A DNA stretch of 64,000 nucleotides from Chitinophaga caseinilytica (lineage in GTDB: Bacteria > Bacteroidota > Bacteroidia > Chitinophagales > Chitinophagaceae). The notes below the pieces were generated by a model. It searched no databases, was not told the origin of the DNA, and saw nothing but the letters and a program-made list of their open reading frames with translations. Both the position numbers and the translations under genes were made by a program. Positions 18,149 through 25,694 of this stretch are shown piece after piece. Location of the stretch: NCBI RefSeq assembly GCF_038396765.1, contig NZ_CP150096.1, positions 1,657,001 through 1,721,000 of the forward strand, written 5' to 3'. The stretch's first letter is position 1. Every line of letters begins with the position of its first letter.

Positions 18149-18871
18149 ATGATCAGATCACTTTTATTATGTGCGCTCCTCATCCAAAGCGCCTCCGTCA
18201 TGGCACAAAGCCAATTCAGCGGCTGGTTCGCCAATTTCTCGACCTTCCGCATCCCCGACTCGAAGTTCAGCATCCATTTCGACGGGCAGCTCCGCAGCTC
18301 CGACGAATGGGAAACGCTGCAAACCTTCATCCTGCGGCCGGGTATCAACTATCATGTCCGAAAGAACATGGTCCTCACCGCCGGCTATGCCCTCATCGAA
18401 AACCGGACGCTGGGCGATTTTTTTGCCGAGCACCGCATCTGGGAACAGTTCATCGTTAACCACAACGTGGGCGGGTTCATGCCGCTGCAACACCGTTTCC
18501 GGGTGGAGCAACGCTTCATCCCTACGGTGCGGGCGTTTACCGGGGAGCCCGAAAAGGTGGAAACCAACGTATCCCACCGGGTGCGGTATTTCGTGCGCGG
18601 GTTGCTGCCTTTCAGCGGTCAGGCCGGGTTTAAAAAAGGGATGTTCGGCGCCCTGCAGAACGAGATTTTCATCAACTTCGCCAACACCCGGTACGCCAAC
18701 AGTCACGCGTTCGACCAGAACCGGGCCTACGGCGCCATCGGGTACCGCTTCAGCCCGAAATTCGACCTGGAAGCGGGGTACCTGCATCATTACACGATGC
18801 GTTTCAACGGACAGAACACCAGTTTTGTCAATAACAACGTGATCCAGGTGGCAACGTACGTACGGTTATAG
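18149..18871 (+). CDS. DUF2490 outer-membrane beta-barrel protein
   Basis: The 240-residue protein begins at the ATG at 18149, giving a good Sec signal peptide (MIRSLLLCALLIQSASVMAQ). An earlier in-frame start near 18113 would place charged residues before it and is rejected. The mature part is a predicted porin-like barrel: alternating strands, QLRSSDEWETLQTFILRPGINY, QHRFRVEQRF, FINFANTRYANSHAFDQNRAYGAIGYRFSPKF, ending in an aromatic/leucine strand. DUF2490 proteins are outer-membrane proteins of unknown role in Bacteroidota. A bidirectional terminator follows. Confidence 0.88.
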   Translation: MIRSLLLCALLIQSASVMAQSQFSGWFANFSTFRIPDSKFSIHFDGQLRSSDEWETLQTFILRPGINYHVRKNMVLTAGYALIENRTLGDFFAEHRIWEQFIVNHNVGGFMPLQHRFRVEQRFIPTVRAFTGEPEKVETNVSHRVRYFVRGLLPFSGQAGFKKGMFGALQNEIFINFANTRYANSHAFDQNRAYGAIGYRFSPKFDLEAGYLHHYTMRFNGQNTSFVNNNVIQVATYVRL

Positions 18872-18902
18872 TTTACGAACCGATCTATATTTCCGTGCAA
18901 AG

Positions 18903-18934
18903 AAAAAGGATGACCCATGCGGTCATCCTTTTTT
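18903..18934. terminator. Bidirectional terminator between convergent genes
   Basis: Perfect 13-bp stem AAAAAGGATGACC / GGTCATCCTTTTT with loop CATGC, A-run on one side and T-run on the other. It serves the DUF2490 gene and the minus-strand MFS gene. Confidence 0.9.
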
Positions 18935-18955
18935 GGTTAACGAACGGTGGATGCG

Positions 18956-20185
18956 TTATTTCTTGCGGCTGCCTTCGATATTGGGCAGGAAGCCCGTGAG
19001 CAGGCCGATGAGCGGCAGGTAAGCACACACTTCGTACACGTAATAAATGCTGGTACGGTCTGCCAGTTCGCCAAGGAGCGCGGAGCCGACGCCGGCCATG
19101 CCGAACGCGAACCCAAAGAACAGTCCGGCGATCATGCCCACTTTCCCCGGCACCAGTTCCTGCGCATATACGAGGATGGCGGAGAAGGCGGAAGACAGGA
19201 TCACGCCGATGAACACGCTGAGGATCACCGTCCAGAACAGGTTGGCGTGGGGCATCAGCAGTGCGAAGGGCGCTACGCCGAGGATGGATATCCAGATCAC
19301 GTATTTGCGGCCGATGCGGTCGCCGATGGGGCCGCCGATGAATGTGCCGGCTGCGATGGCGAAGAGGAACACGAACAGGTAAATCTGCGAATGCTGTACC
19401 GATACGTTGAATTTCCCGATGAGGTAGAACGTGTAATAGCTGGTGAGGCTCGCCATGTAGAAGTATTTCGAAAAAATAAGCAGCAGCAGGATGAACAGCG
19501 CGAACGCCACTTTTCCTTTCGACAGCTGAATGGCCGCGTGGTGCCCGGATTTCTTTTTCGGCTTGATGCGGTCCGTATTGCTGAGGTACCATTTGCTGAT
19601 GCGGAGCATCACGAAAATGGCCAGCAGTGCGATGAGGGAGAACCACGCCACGCTCGGTTGCCCGAACGGCACGATGATGGCCGCGGCGAGCAGGGGGCCG
19701 AGGGAGCTGCCGGTGTTGCCGCCTACCTGGAACAGCGATTGCGCCATGCCGTGGCGCCCGCCCGATGCCATGTACGCCAGCCTCGATGCTTCGGGGTGGA
19801 ATACGGCGGAGCCAACGCCTACCAGGGCCACCGATACGAGCACGATGGGGAAGGAATGCGCCATGGCCAGGCACAGCAGCCCGATCAAGGTGAAGCCCAT
19901 GCCGATAGCGAGGGAATAGGGCTGGGGGCGCTTGTCGGTATATAAACCAACGAGCGGCTGCAGGATGGAGGCGGAAAGCTGGAAGGTCAGCGTAATCAAA
20001 CCTACCTGTGAAAAACTGAGGGTAAGCGAATCCTTCACCAGCGGGTAGATCGCGGGGATGAGGGACTGAATGGTGTCGTTCAGCAGATGCGTGAAGCTCA
20101 GGGCGATGAGGACGGAGAATGTGGTTTTCTCCGCCAGTTGCCGGGCCTGTGCCTGCCGGTCTTCCGTTTCAAGCGTAGTTTCCAT
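18956..20185 (-). CDS. MFS transporter, fosmidomycin-resistance (Fsr)-like
   Basis: The 409-residue protein has 12 predicted helices. Its N-terminus (FSVLIALSFTHLLNDTIQSLIPAIYPLVKDSLTL) and the next loop (QPLVGLYTDKRPQPY) are close to the Fsr family of proton-driven exporters; GSAVFHPEASR and GNTGSSLGPLLAA are also typical. It probably expels a small toxic compound. Directly upstream is a 13-bp palindrome shared with the neighbouring GntR gene, which suggests local repression and induction by a ligand. The two genes run in the same direction, 42 bases apart. Confidence 0.9.
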   Translation of the reverse strand: METTLETEDRQAQARQLAEKTTFSVLIALSFTHLLNDTIQSLIPAIYPLVKDSLTLSFSQVGLITLTFQLSASILQPLVGLYTDKRPQPYSLAIGMGFTLIGLLCLAMAHSFPIVLVSVALVGVGSAVFHPEASRLAYMASGGRHGMAQSLFQVGGNTGSSLGPLLAAAIIVPFGQPSVAWFSLIALLAIFVMLRISKWYLSNTDRIKPKKKSGHHAAIQLSKGKVAFALFILLLLIFSKYFYMASLTSYYTFYLIGKFNVSVQHSQIYLFVFLFAIAAGTFIGGPIGDRIGRKYVIWISILGVAPFALLMPHANLFWTVILSVFIGVILSSAFSAILVYAQELVPGKVGMIAGLFFGFAFGMAGVGSALLGELADRTSIYYVYEVCAYLPLIGLLTGFLPNIEGSRKK

Positions 20186-20191
20186 TGATTG

Positions 20192-20204
20192 TCAGATCAT
20201 CTGA
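20192..20204. promoter_or_regulatory. Candidate GntR operator upstream of the MFS gene
   Basis: TCAGATCATCTGA is a perfect odd palindrome (centre base C) 6 bases upstream of the MFS start codon. The same 13-mer with one change occurs at 20896-20908 over the start of the GntR gene. Confidence 0.55.
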
Positions 20205-20227
20205 TGTTTATAGTGTAAAGAATGGTT

Positions 20228-20899
20228 TCAACGGCTGTGTGTGCTGATACGCGTGGCCCAAACCAGCGCCTGTTCTGCATCCTGGTCGGCGATAGCGTCG
20301 AGCAGGGCTTTGTGCATGTATTGGGTCAGCGCGAAATCGCTCGTGTCTTTATGCCGGTCTTTGAAAGACTGCAGCATGTGCGTGGCGATGGTCTGGTACA
20401 ATTCGAGCATGATGCTGTTCTTGGACGCCACGGCGATGCTCGTATGGAAATGTACGTCGGCCTGCATGGTAGCGTCTACGTTGCCGGCTTTGGCGAATTT
20501 TTCGCGGGCGCGGAGGAAGGTTTTCATCCGGGCGAGGTCTTCGCGGGTGCGGTGGAGCGCTGCTTTCTCGGCGATTTTCACTTCGAGGAGGAGGCGTACT
20601 TCGTTCAGTTCCTGGTAGTCTGCCGTGTGGAGCTTCCGGCCGAGGGGGCCGGTCAGCGGCTGGCTGGACGTCACGAAGGTGCCCTGGCCCTGCTGCACCC
20701 GCAGCATGCCCGCGTTCACGAGGAGCCGTACCGCTTCGCGGACGGAACTGCGGCCCACGCCGAACAGCAGCATGAGCTCCGGCTCCGAGGGCAGGCGGTC
20801 GCCCACGGCGTAGGTGCCGCCGGTGATCATGTCCTGCAACCCGGCGGCTACATCGTCTGCCAGACTGTTCCGTTTGAGTATGGTAACCTGTTTCGTCAT
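20228..20899 (-). CDS. FadR/GntR-family transcriptional regulator (FCD domain)
   Basis: The 223-residue protein starts at ATG 20899 (MTKQVTILKR); the frame extends upstream only to a TTG. The winged helix (about 5-75) has GDRLPSEPELMLLFGVGRSSVREAVRLLVNAGMLRVQQGQGTFV. The FCD effector domain (about 85-215) has ELNEVRLLLEVKIAEKAA, DVHFHTSIAVASKN and a late His region suited to a metal-carboxylate site. A palindrome overlapping its own start and repeated before the downstream MFS gene suggests autoregulation and control of that exporter. The effector is probably a carboxylic acid, by family analogy. Confidence 0.93.
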   Translation of the reverse strand: MTKQVTILKRNSLADDVAAGLQDMITGGTYAVGDRLPSEPELMLLFGVGRSSVREAVRLLVNAGMLRVQQGQGTFVTSSQPLTGPLGRKLHTADYQELNEVRLLLEVKIAEKAALHRTREDLARMKTFLRAREKFAKAGNVDATMQADVHFHTSIAVASKNSIMLELYQTIATHMLQSFKDRHKDTSDFALTQYMHKALLDAIADQDAEQALVWATRISTHSR

Positions 20900-20908
20900 A
20901 TCATCTGA
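20896..20908. promoter_or_regulatory. Candidate GntR autoregulatory operator
   Basis: TCATATCATCTGA differs by one base from the palindrome at 20192-20204. It overlaps the GntR start codon and lies just downstream of the -7 element at 20915-20922, so a bound repressor would block initiation. Confidence 0.5.
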
Positions 20909-20914
20909 TGTTTG

Positions 20915-20922
20915 CAAAGGTA
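20915..20922 (-). promoter_or_regulatory. -7 promoter element of the GntR gene
   Basis: On the minus strand the sequence reads TACCTTTG, an exact TAnnTTTG match, 16 bases upstream of the GntR ATG. The -33 element is weak. Confidence 0.5.
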
Positions 20923-20953
20923 AAAAACCTTCCCGGAAATGGAAGGGTATTTT

Positions 20954-21472
20954 TTACCGGTCGCCATTTGGGGCGAGGGTCCACAGGAAAATGGCGAGCA
21001 GGAGTGCGATATTGGTTCCGTCCAGACATTCGAATTCCAGGGTTTCTCTGCTATTGCCTATCAGCGATTTGATAAGTGTGGTGGGTTTGATGGGTGATAG
21101 CCGGGCCACCAGTTCCCCGTTCCGGAAAAAGCAGAACACGCCGTCGGGGTACCAGAAGGTTTCGATGATTTCGTCTGGGCGCCGCAATTCCAGGTATTGG
21201 AATTCCCAGTTCCGGCATAACAGCGGATAAGTACGGTTGCTGTTTTTTGCATCGGTTACAACCGGCATCATGGAGCCGGGACGATTGCAAATCGTAACGC
21301 GTGCCGTACCGGTGGTGTTTTCGAGGATAACAGGCATGTCGTTGAATTGATAATCCAATGTTGCGGTGAAAGGAGCGCCGGGCAGATCGGGCCCTTTTAT
21401 ACTGACGGAATGTAGTTGGCGGCGGAACTCGAGTATCAAGGTATAAGGTTTTCTTTCCCCCGCAAACGACAT
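20954..21472 (-). CDS. Hypothetical protein with C-terminal hydrophobic helix
   Basis: I do not recognise this 172-residue protein. It begins MSFAGERKPYTLILEFRRQ, is predominantly beta-strand-like (short alternating stretches such as PFTATLDYQF, PVILENTTGTARVTI, WEFQYLELRRPDEIIETFWYPDGVFCFFRNGELVARLSP), and ends in a hydrophobic segment TNIALLLAIFLWTLAP near 150-166 that could be a membrane anchor. There is no signal peptide. The pattern recalls small beta-barrel scramblase/Tubby-like folds, but I see no diagnostic motif. It is divergent from the acidic small protein. Confidence 0.65.
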   Translation of the reverse strand: MSFAGERKPYTLILEFRRQLHSVSIKGPDLPGAPFTATLDYQFNDMPVILENTTGTARVTICNRPGSMMPVVTDAKNSNRTYPLLCRNWEFQYLELRRPDEIIETFWYPDGVFCFFRNGELVARLSPIKPTTLIKSLIGNSRETLEFECLDGTNIALLLAIFLWTLAPNGDR

Positions 21473-21508
21473 ACCGGATTTAGGTGTTTTTCATACGGGT
21501 TAAAATCC

Positions 21509-21516
21509 TATTTTTG
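21509..21516 (+). promoter_or_regulatory. -7 promoter element of the acidic small protein gene
   Basis: TATTTTTG matches TAnnTTTG exactly, 33 bases before the ATG at 21550. A T-rich -33 region (21487-21491) lies at suitable spacing. Confidence 0.5.
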
Positions 21517-21549
21517 TAGTCACTGGTTTGTAACTAAAATGATTATCCA

Positions 21550-21819
21550 ATGGCACTACCGAAGTTCATGATTGCAGATGATCCCGTAACGGACCCGGAC
21601 AACGAGTATATTTTTCATACCGAGAAGCCCAGGTTCTTTGCGAAACGCGTGGAAGAAGACGAAGAAGTAGCGTATATCGATATCGTGGAAGAAATCGATA
21701 ACGTGGAGGAATATTTCCATGGCGAGCCGGAAAAGAAACAACAACTGCTCGATGAGCTGGAAGACTGGTATTATGCTTACCTCGAGTGGCTGGAAGATGA
21801 GGAAGACGAAGAAGACTAA
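21550..21819 (+). CDS. Small acidic cytosolic protein
   Basis: This 89-residue protein has no signal or membrane span and is extremely acidic, especially the tail LEDWYYAYLEWLEDEEDEED. The N-terminal ALPKFMIADDPVTDPDNEYIFHTEKPRFFAK segment is not low-complexity and looks conserved in style. Similar short acidic proteins occur in Chitinophagaceae, but no function is known to me. It has its own promoter-like element and is followed after 11 bases by the K+ channel gene, so the two may be cotranscribed. Confidence 0.75.
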   Translation: MALPKFMIADDPVTDPDNEYIFHTEKPRFFAKRVEEDEEVAYIDIVEEIDNVEEYFHGEPEKKQQLLDELEDWYYAYLEWLEDEEDEED

Positions 21820-21830
21820 GAAGACTAAGC

Positions 21831-22645
21831 ATGCAACCCATCCCTCCTGCCTGGCAACAACGCCTGCATAAGGTCATTTACGAATCGGACACGCCGGCCG
21901 GCAAAGCGTTCGACATTGCCCTGCTGGCCTGTATCCTGACGAGTATCCTCGTTGTCATGCTCGATAGTGTGGACAGCCTCCATAGCCGCTATGGCGGCCT
22001 TTTTTTGCACTGGAATGGGCGTTCACCATTCTTTTCACCATCGAATACATCCTTCGACTGGTCTGTATCCGCAAGCCCGTCCGCTTCGTGTTCAGCCTCC
22101 TCGGCGTCATTGATCTCCTGGCGCTCATCCCTTCCTACCTCAGTTTCCTGTTCGCCGGAGCGCAATCGCTGCTTGTACTGCGCGCCCTTCGCCTGCTGCG
22201 CATCTTCCGGATCTTCCGCCTCGTTCATTTCATTTCCGAAATGCGCTTCCTCACCGTCGCCATCGGCCGCAGCCTGCGGAAGATCAGCATCTTCATCCTG
22301 TTCGTGCTCACCTGCGTCATTATACTCGGTTCCGTCATTTACCTTGTTGAAGACCATAACGCCGGGTTCACCAGCATCCCGCAATCGGTCTACTGGGCGA
22401 TCGTGACAATCACCACCGTGGGTTATGGAGACGTGGCGCCTGCCACGCCGCTCGGGAAATTCATCGCCAGCTTCATCATGCTCCTCGGCTACGGCATCAT
22501 CGCCGTTCCCACCGGCATCGTTACCACCGAAATGGCGCACGCCTACCGCGAGAAAGGGCATTCCACCAATGTATGCCCCGGTTGCGGCCGCGAAGGGCAC
22601 GACACCGACGCGAAATTCTGCAAGTTCTGCGGAACGAAGCTCTGA
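21831..22645 (+). CDS. Voltage-gated-type potassium channel, reading frame broken at 22000-22006
   Basis: A six-helix ion channel lies in two frames. The first (ATG 21831, MQPIPPAWQQRLHKV) covers S1; the second covers S2-S6, with an arginine-rich S4 (LRALRLLRIFRIFRLV), pore filter TITTVGYGD, S6, and a C-terminal zinc-ribbon-like CPGCGREGHDTDAKFCKFCG. One extra T in the T7 run at 22000-22006 restores FFALEWAFTILFTIEYILRLVC, a perfect S2, giving about 271 residues. The codons there read CTT TTT TTG, so T TTT TTG is also a valid -1 slippery heptamer. I favour a sequencing error. It would conduct K+ across the inner membrane. Confidence 0.88.
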
Positions 22646-22648
22646 TCG

Positions 22649-22768
22649 CTAGTTGCAATGGCCCAGGGCCCAGTAAATGATAATGAAAATGAGGATCGTG
22701 CTGAGGCAGCCGCCGCCCAGTTTCTTGGCGCCGTATCCTGCAATGAGGGCTCTCCAGAATTTATTCAT
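22649..22768 (-). CDS. Very small membrane protein (39 residues)
   Basis: An ATG at 22768 opens MNKFWRALIAGYGAKKLGGG, followed by a hydrophobic helix CLSTILIFIIIYWALGHCN and a TAG stop at 22649-22651. An amphipathic basic N-terminus, a Gly hinge and one transmembrane helix make a coherent small protein, and the frame fills the gap between the channel (convergent) and the NTF2-like gene (divergent). Function unknown. I have seen no homologue search, so the call rests on composition and placement only. Confidence 0.6.
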   Translation of the reverse strand: MNKFWRALIAGYGAKKLGGGCLSTILIFIIIYWALGHCN

Positions 22769-22858
22769 AAAGCGAAGATTTAGTTGCTGCCGGCCAACAA
22801 CCATGCCGGTAACCTAATTTACGTTATTTCGTTCACCCGCCATCCAAACCATTTTCAT

Positions 22859-23299
22859 ATGCAGACACAACGGATGATTGAAGCCCTGCAGGAAGTGTTC
22901 ATCGCCGCCGACGAACGCGACTGGGAACGCTGTCGCGCCGCACTGGCCGACAAAGTTTTCCTCGATTATTCTTCCCTCAGCGGCATCCCCGCGCAGGAGC
23001 TCTCCGCGGCAGACATCGTGACGTCGTGGATGGGGTTTCTGCCCCGCTTCAAAGCCACCCATCACCAACTCGGTAATTTCTCCGTGCAGGACGATGGGGA
23101 ATCCGCCATCGTCAAATGCTACGGCACCGCCACCCATTTCTTTCCCACCGCTTCCGGGCAGAACGTCTGGGCCGTGGTTGGCACCTACGAAGCGAAACTG
23201 GCGCGGTGGAAAGACGGCTGGAAAGTGACGGCGCTGCGCTTCAACCTCCGGTACCAGGACGGGAACCTGGCGCTGGCGGAGATCGCTGCCGTGGAATAA
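22859..23299 (+). CDS. SnoaL/NTF2-like protein
   Basis: The 146-residue protein starts at ATG 22859 (MQTQRMIEALQEVF); an upstream in-frame ATG at 22784 would add an unlikely leader. It has the cone-shaped NTF2-like fold: an N-terminal helix pair (ALQEVFIAADERDWERCRAALADKVFLDYSSL), then a curved sheet (HHQLGNFSVQDDGESAIVKCYGTATHFF, WAVVGTYEAKLARWKDGWKVTALRFNLRYQDGN). The family includes isomerases, hydrolases and binding proteins, so the substrate cannot be assigned. Confidence 0.88.
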   Translation: MQTQRMIEALQEVFIAADERDWERCRAALADKVFLDYSSLSGIPAQELSAADIVTSWMGFLPRFKATHHQLGNFSVQDDGESAIVKCYGTATHFFPTASGQNVWAVVGTYEAKLARWKDGWKVTALRFNLRYQDGNLALAEIAAVE

Positions 23300-23396
23300 A
23301 ATCCACAGCGCGGGGAAAATCCCTTTCCCCCTACGCAGTTCCCGCCCGAAGAACGCAGTCTGGCATCATTCTTCCGCTACTGGAAAGAAAAAGACC

Positions 23397-23567
23397 ATGT
23401 CATCAGGACTGCTTGCATTCATCGTACTCGTAGCCGCCATCCTGTTGTATGTATTCATCCAGCAGAACCGGAAAACGCGCGACAAAGGACAGGGTAAACT
23501 TATCAACCGGAACGTACCGCCCTACGACCCCGATAAAACCGGGGCGGGTGGCGGGCACGACGAATAA
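23397..23567 (+). CDS. Small single-pass membrane protein (56 residues)
   Basis: ATG 23397 opens MSSGLLAFIVLVAAILLYVFIQQNRKTRDK: one transmembrane helix (about 4-21) followed by a basic then polar tail ending DPDKTGAGGGHDE, stop TAA 23565-23567. The positive-inside pattern puts the tail in the cytoplasm. It lies 12 bases upstream of the KTSC gene and is probably cotranscribed with it. Function unknown. Confidence 0.6.
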   Translation: MSSGLLAFIVLVAAILLYVFIQQNRKTRDKGQGKLINRNVPPYDPDKTGAGGGHDE

Positions 23568-23579
23568 AAATCCCGTTCC

Positions 23580-23780
23580 ATGCCGTCTACCGTTATCAGG
23601 CATATGCGATACAACCCGGAAACGGAGGTACTCGTCATCACTTTCGTGTCGGGGAAAGTATATGCTTACCGGCCCGTGCCGCCAGACGTGTACGCCCGCA
23701 TGTTGCAGTCCGGCTCCAAAGGACAGTTCTTCAACCGTTTCATCCGCGACCGGTTCGACTATCGCCAACTTTACAACTAA
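23580..23780 (+). CDS. KTSC domain protein
   Basis: The 66-residue protein MPSTVIRHMRYNPETEVLVITFVSGKVYAYRPVPPDVYARMLQ...SKGQFFNRFIRDRF is a stand-alone KTSC domain. It has the usual small beta-sheet plus the C-terminal S-x-G-x-FFN-xx-IR segment; here the KTSC tetrad itself is replaced by SKGQ. The domain is found alone or fused to lysyl-tRNA synthetases and is suspected to bind RNA or nucleotides, without firm evidence. Confidence 0.85.
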   Translation: MPSTVIRHMRYNPETEVLVITFVSGKVYAYRPVPPDVYARMLQSGSKGQFFNRFIRDRFDYRQLYN

Positions 23781-23880
23781 ACTGGCCTGAAATCCCCTGA
23801 AAATTGGCGCTTCCTGCCATCTTACAATCCCCGGAATGGCCGTACCATTGTGTTACCGGAATACCATTTAACCACTTTCC

Positions 23881-25179
23881 ATGAAATCGTTCTACGCTAT
23901 ACTCGTCAATTCCATCGTTGCCGGGATCACCAATACGTTCGTCTGGTTCGCCGTCACGTTTTGGGTGTATCTCGAAACCCGTTCTGTGCTCACCACTTCC
24001 TGGATGGCCGGTATTTACATCGGCACCGTGGCGGTTTCGGGGTTTTACCTTGGATCGCTGGTAGACCATTACCGGAAGAAAAACGTCATGATGCTGTCGA
24101 GCATCGCATCACTGGTCTTTTTCGGGTTGGCGGGGATGGTGTATGCGCTGTCGCCCGCGGAAGCGTTCAGGCATGCGGGGAGCCCTTTGCTGTGGGTGTT
24201 CATCGTGCTGTCGCTCATGGGCGCGCTGGCGGGCAATCTCCGGTATATCACGCTTCCTACGGTGGTGACGATCCTGGTGCCGGAAGACATGCGCGACCGG
24301 GCGAACGGGATGGTGGGAACGGCCAACGGCACTGCGTTCCTGGTGGCGTCGGTCTTTAGCGGACTGGCGATCGGGCTGTTGGGGATTTTCTGGACGATGG
24401 CGCTGGCGGTGATCGGCACATTGCTTTGCATTCTGCACCTCATGTTCGTGCATATGGACGAAACCCTCCATCACGAGGCCCACAACGAAAAGCCGCGGCT
24501 CGATGTGAAAGGGACCATCCGGATCGTTCAACAAATCCCCGGGCTGTTCGGGCTCATTTTCTTCAATACGTTCAACAACTTCCTGGGCGGGGTTTTCATG
24601 GCTTTGATGGACCCGTACGGACTGTCGCTCGTATCCGTTGAAGTCTGGGGCGTGCTCTGGGGCGTGCTGAGCCTGGGGTTCATCGTTGGCGGGATTGCGG
24701 TTTCCAGGATGGGATTGGGGAAGCAGCCCATCCGCACGCTGTTTACCTGCAATATCATTATGTGGACGATCTGCATATTTTTCGCGCTGCAGGCTTCCAT
24801 CGTGTTGCTGGCGGTGGGAATGTTTGTTTATCTCAGCCTCATTCCCGTGGTGGAAGCAGCGGAGCAGACCATCATCCAGAAAGTGATACCGCTGGAACGG
24901 CAGGGGCGCGTGTTCGGGTTTGCGCAAAGCATCGAGCAGGCCGCGTCTCCGCTGACGGCCATCATGATCGGGCCCATCGCGCATTTCGTTTTCATCCCGT
25001 TCATGACCACCGGCGAAGGCGCCCGGATCCTCGGGCCGTGGTTCGGTACGGGGCTGGACAGGGGGATCGCGCTGCTGTTTACCATGACGGGGCTGCTGGG
25101 GCTGGCCGTCACGCTTTTCGCGAAGCGGACGCGGGCATATTCCCATCTGCTGAACATCGCATCAAATCTGAAACCATGA
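23881..25179 (+). CDS. MFS transporter (MFS_3, EntS/macrolide-efflux-like)
   Basis: The 432-residue inner-membrane protein has 12 predicted helices. The first loop reads YLGSLVDHYRKKNVMM, the major-facilitator loop 2-3 signature, and the central segment (QIPGLFGLIFFNTFNNFLGGVFMALMDPYGLS) is typical of the MFS_3 exporters. IIQKVIPLERQGRVFGFAQSIEQAASPL in the second half is the equivalent of the family's conserved helix 10-11 loop. It probably exports drugs or siderophore-like compounds. Its stop overlaps the start of the DinB gene. Confidence 0.92.
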   Translation: MKSFYAILVNSIVAGITNTFVWFAVTFWVYLETRSVLTTSWMAGIYIGTVAVSGFYLGSLVDHYRKKNVMMLSSIASLVFFGLAGMVYALSPAEAFRHAGSPLLWVFIVLSLMGALAGNLRYITLPTVVTILVPEDMRDRANGMVGTANGTAFLVASVFSGLAIGLLGIFWTMALAVIGTLLCILHLMFVHMDETLHHEAHNEKPRLDVKGTIRIVQQIPGLFGLIFFNTFNNFLGGVFMALMDPYGLSLVSVEVWGVLWGVLSLGFIVGGIAVSRMGLGKQPIRTLFTCNIIMWTICIFFALQASIVLLAVGMFVYLSLIPVVEAAEQTIIQKVIPLERQGRVFGFAQSIEQAASPLTAIMIGPIAHFVFIPFMTTGEGARILGPWFGTGLDRGIALLFTMTGLLGLAVTLFAKRTRAYSHLLNIASNLKP

Positions 25180-25685
25180 ATACACAAGACGTTGCACAGG
25201 CAGGAAAGGTAGCCGCATGGCTCCTCCTTTACGACGGGCATACGCCCATGTTCAACAATGTGCTGGAAGGCATTTCGGAAGCGGATGCCCGCAAGCGGCT
25301 GGATACGCCGGCCAATCACCCCATCTGGCTCGCGGGGAGCCTGGTGCAGGAACGGTTCGAAATGGCGAATGCATTGGGGTTGAAAGAGCAGCAGCAGGCA
25401 CATTTGTTGTTCGACAATCATAAAGGCATCCAGGCGGATGCGGAATATCCATCGCTGGATACGCTGCGCGCAGATTGGGCGCGCATCACGCCCATACTGC
25501 GGGACGCGTTCAGTAAAGCATCTGCTGAAAAGCTCCATGGGCCTAATCCCTGGCCGATGCCGGAAATGGAACAGATCAGTTTGCTGGATATGTTGCTATA
25601 TTGCATAGACCGCGAATCCTATTGCATCGGCCAACTGGGCCTGTGGCGGCGGTTGCTCAACTATCCGCCCATGCGTTACTCATAA
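25176..25685 (+). CDS. DinB-family protein
   Basis: The 169-residue protein starts at ATG 25176, overlapping the MFS stop; the same frame is open far upstream but only as an out-of-frame shadow of the MFS gene. It is a DinB-like four-helix bundle: TPMFNNVLEGISEADARKRL, the metal-binding-type NHPIWLAGSLVQERF and the C-terminal DRESYCIGQLGLWRRLL. The canonical third His is not obvious, so metal binding is uncertain. DinB proteins include thiol transferases and damage-induced proteins. Confidence 0.85.
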   Translation: MNTQDVAQAGKVAAWLLLYDGHTPMFNNVLEGISEADARKRLDTPANHPIWLAGSLVQERFEMANALGLKEQQQAHLLFDNHKGIQADAEYPSLDTLRADWARITPILRDAFSKASAEKLHGPNPWPMPEMEQISLLDMLLYCIDRESYCIGQLGLWRRLLNYPPMRYS

Positions 25686-25694
25686 AAACAGAAC

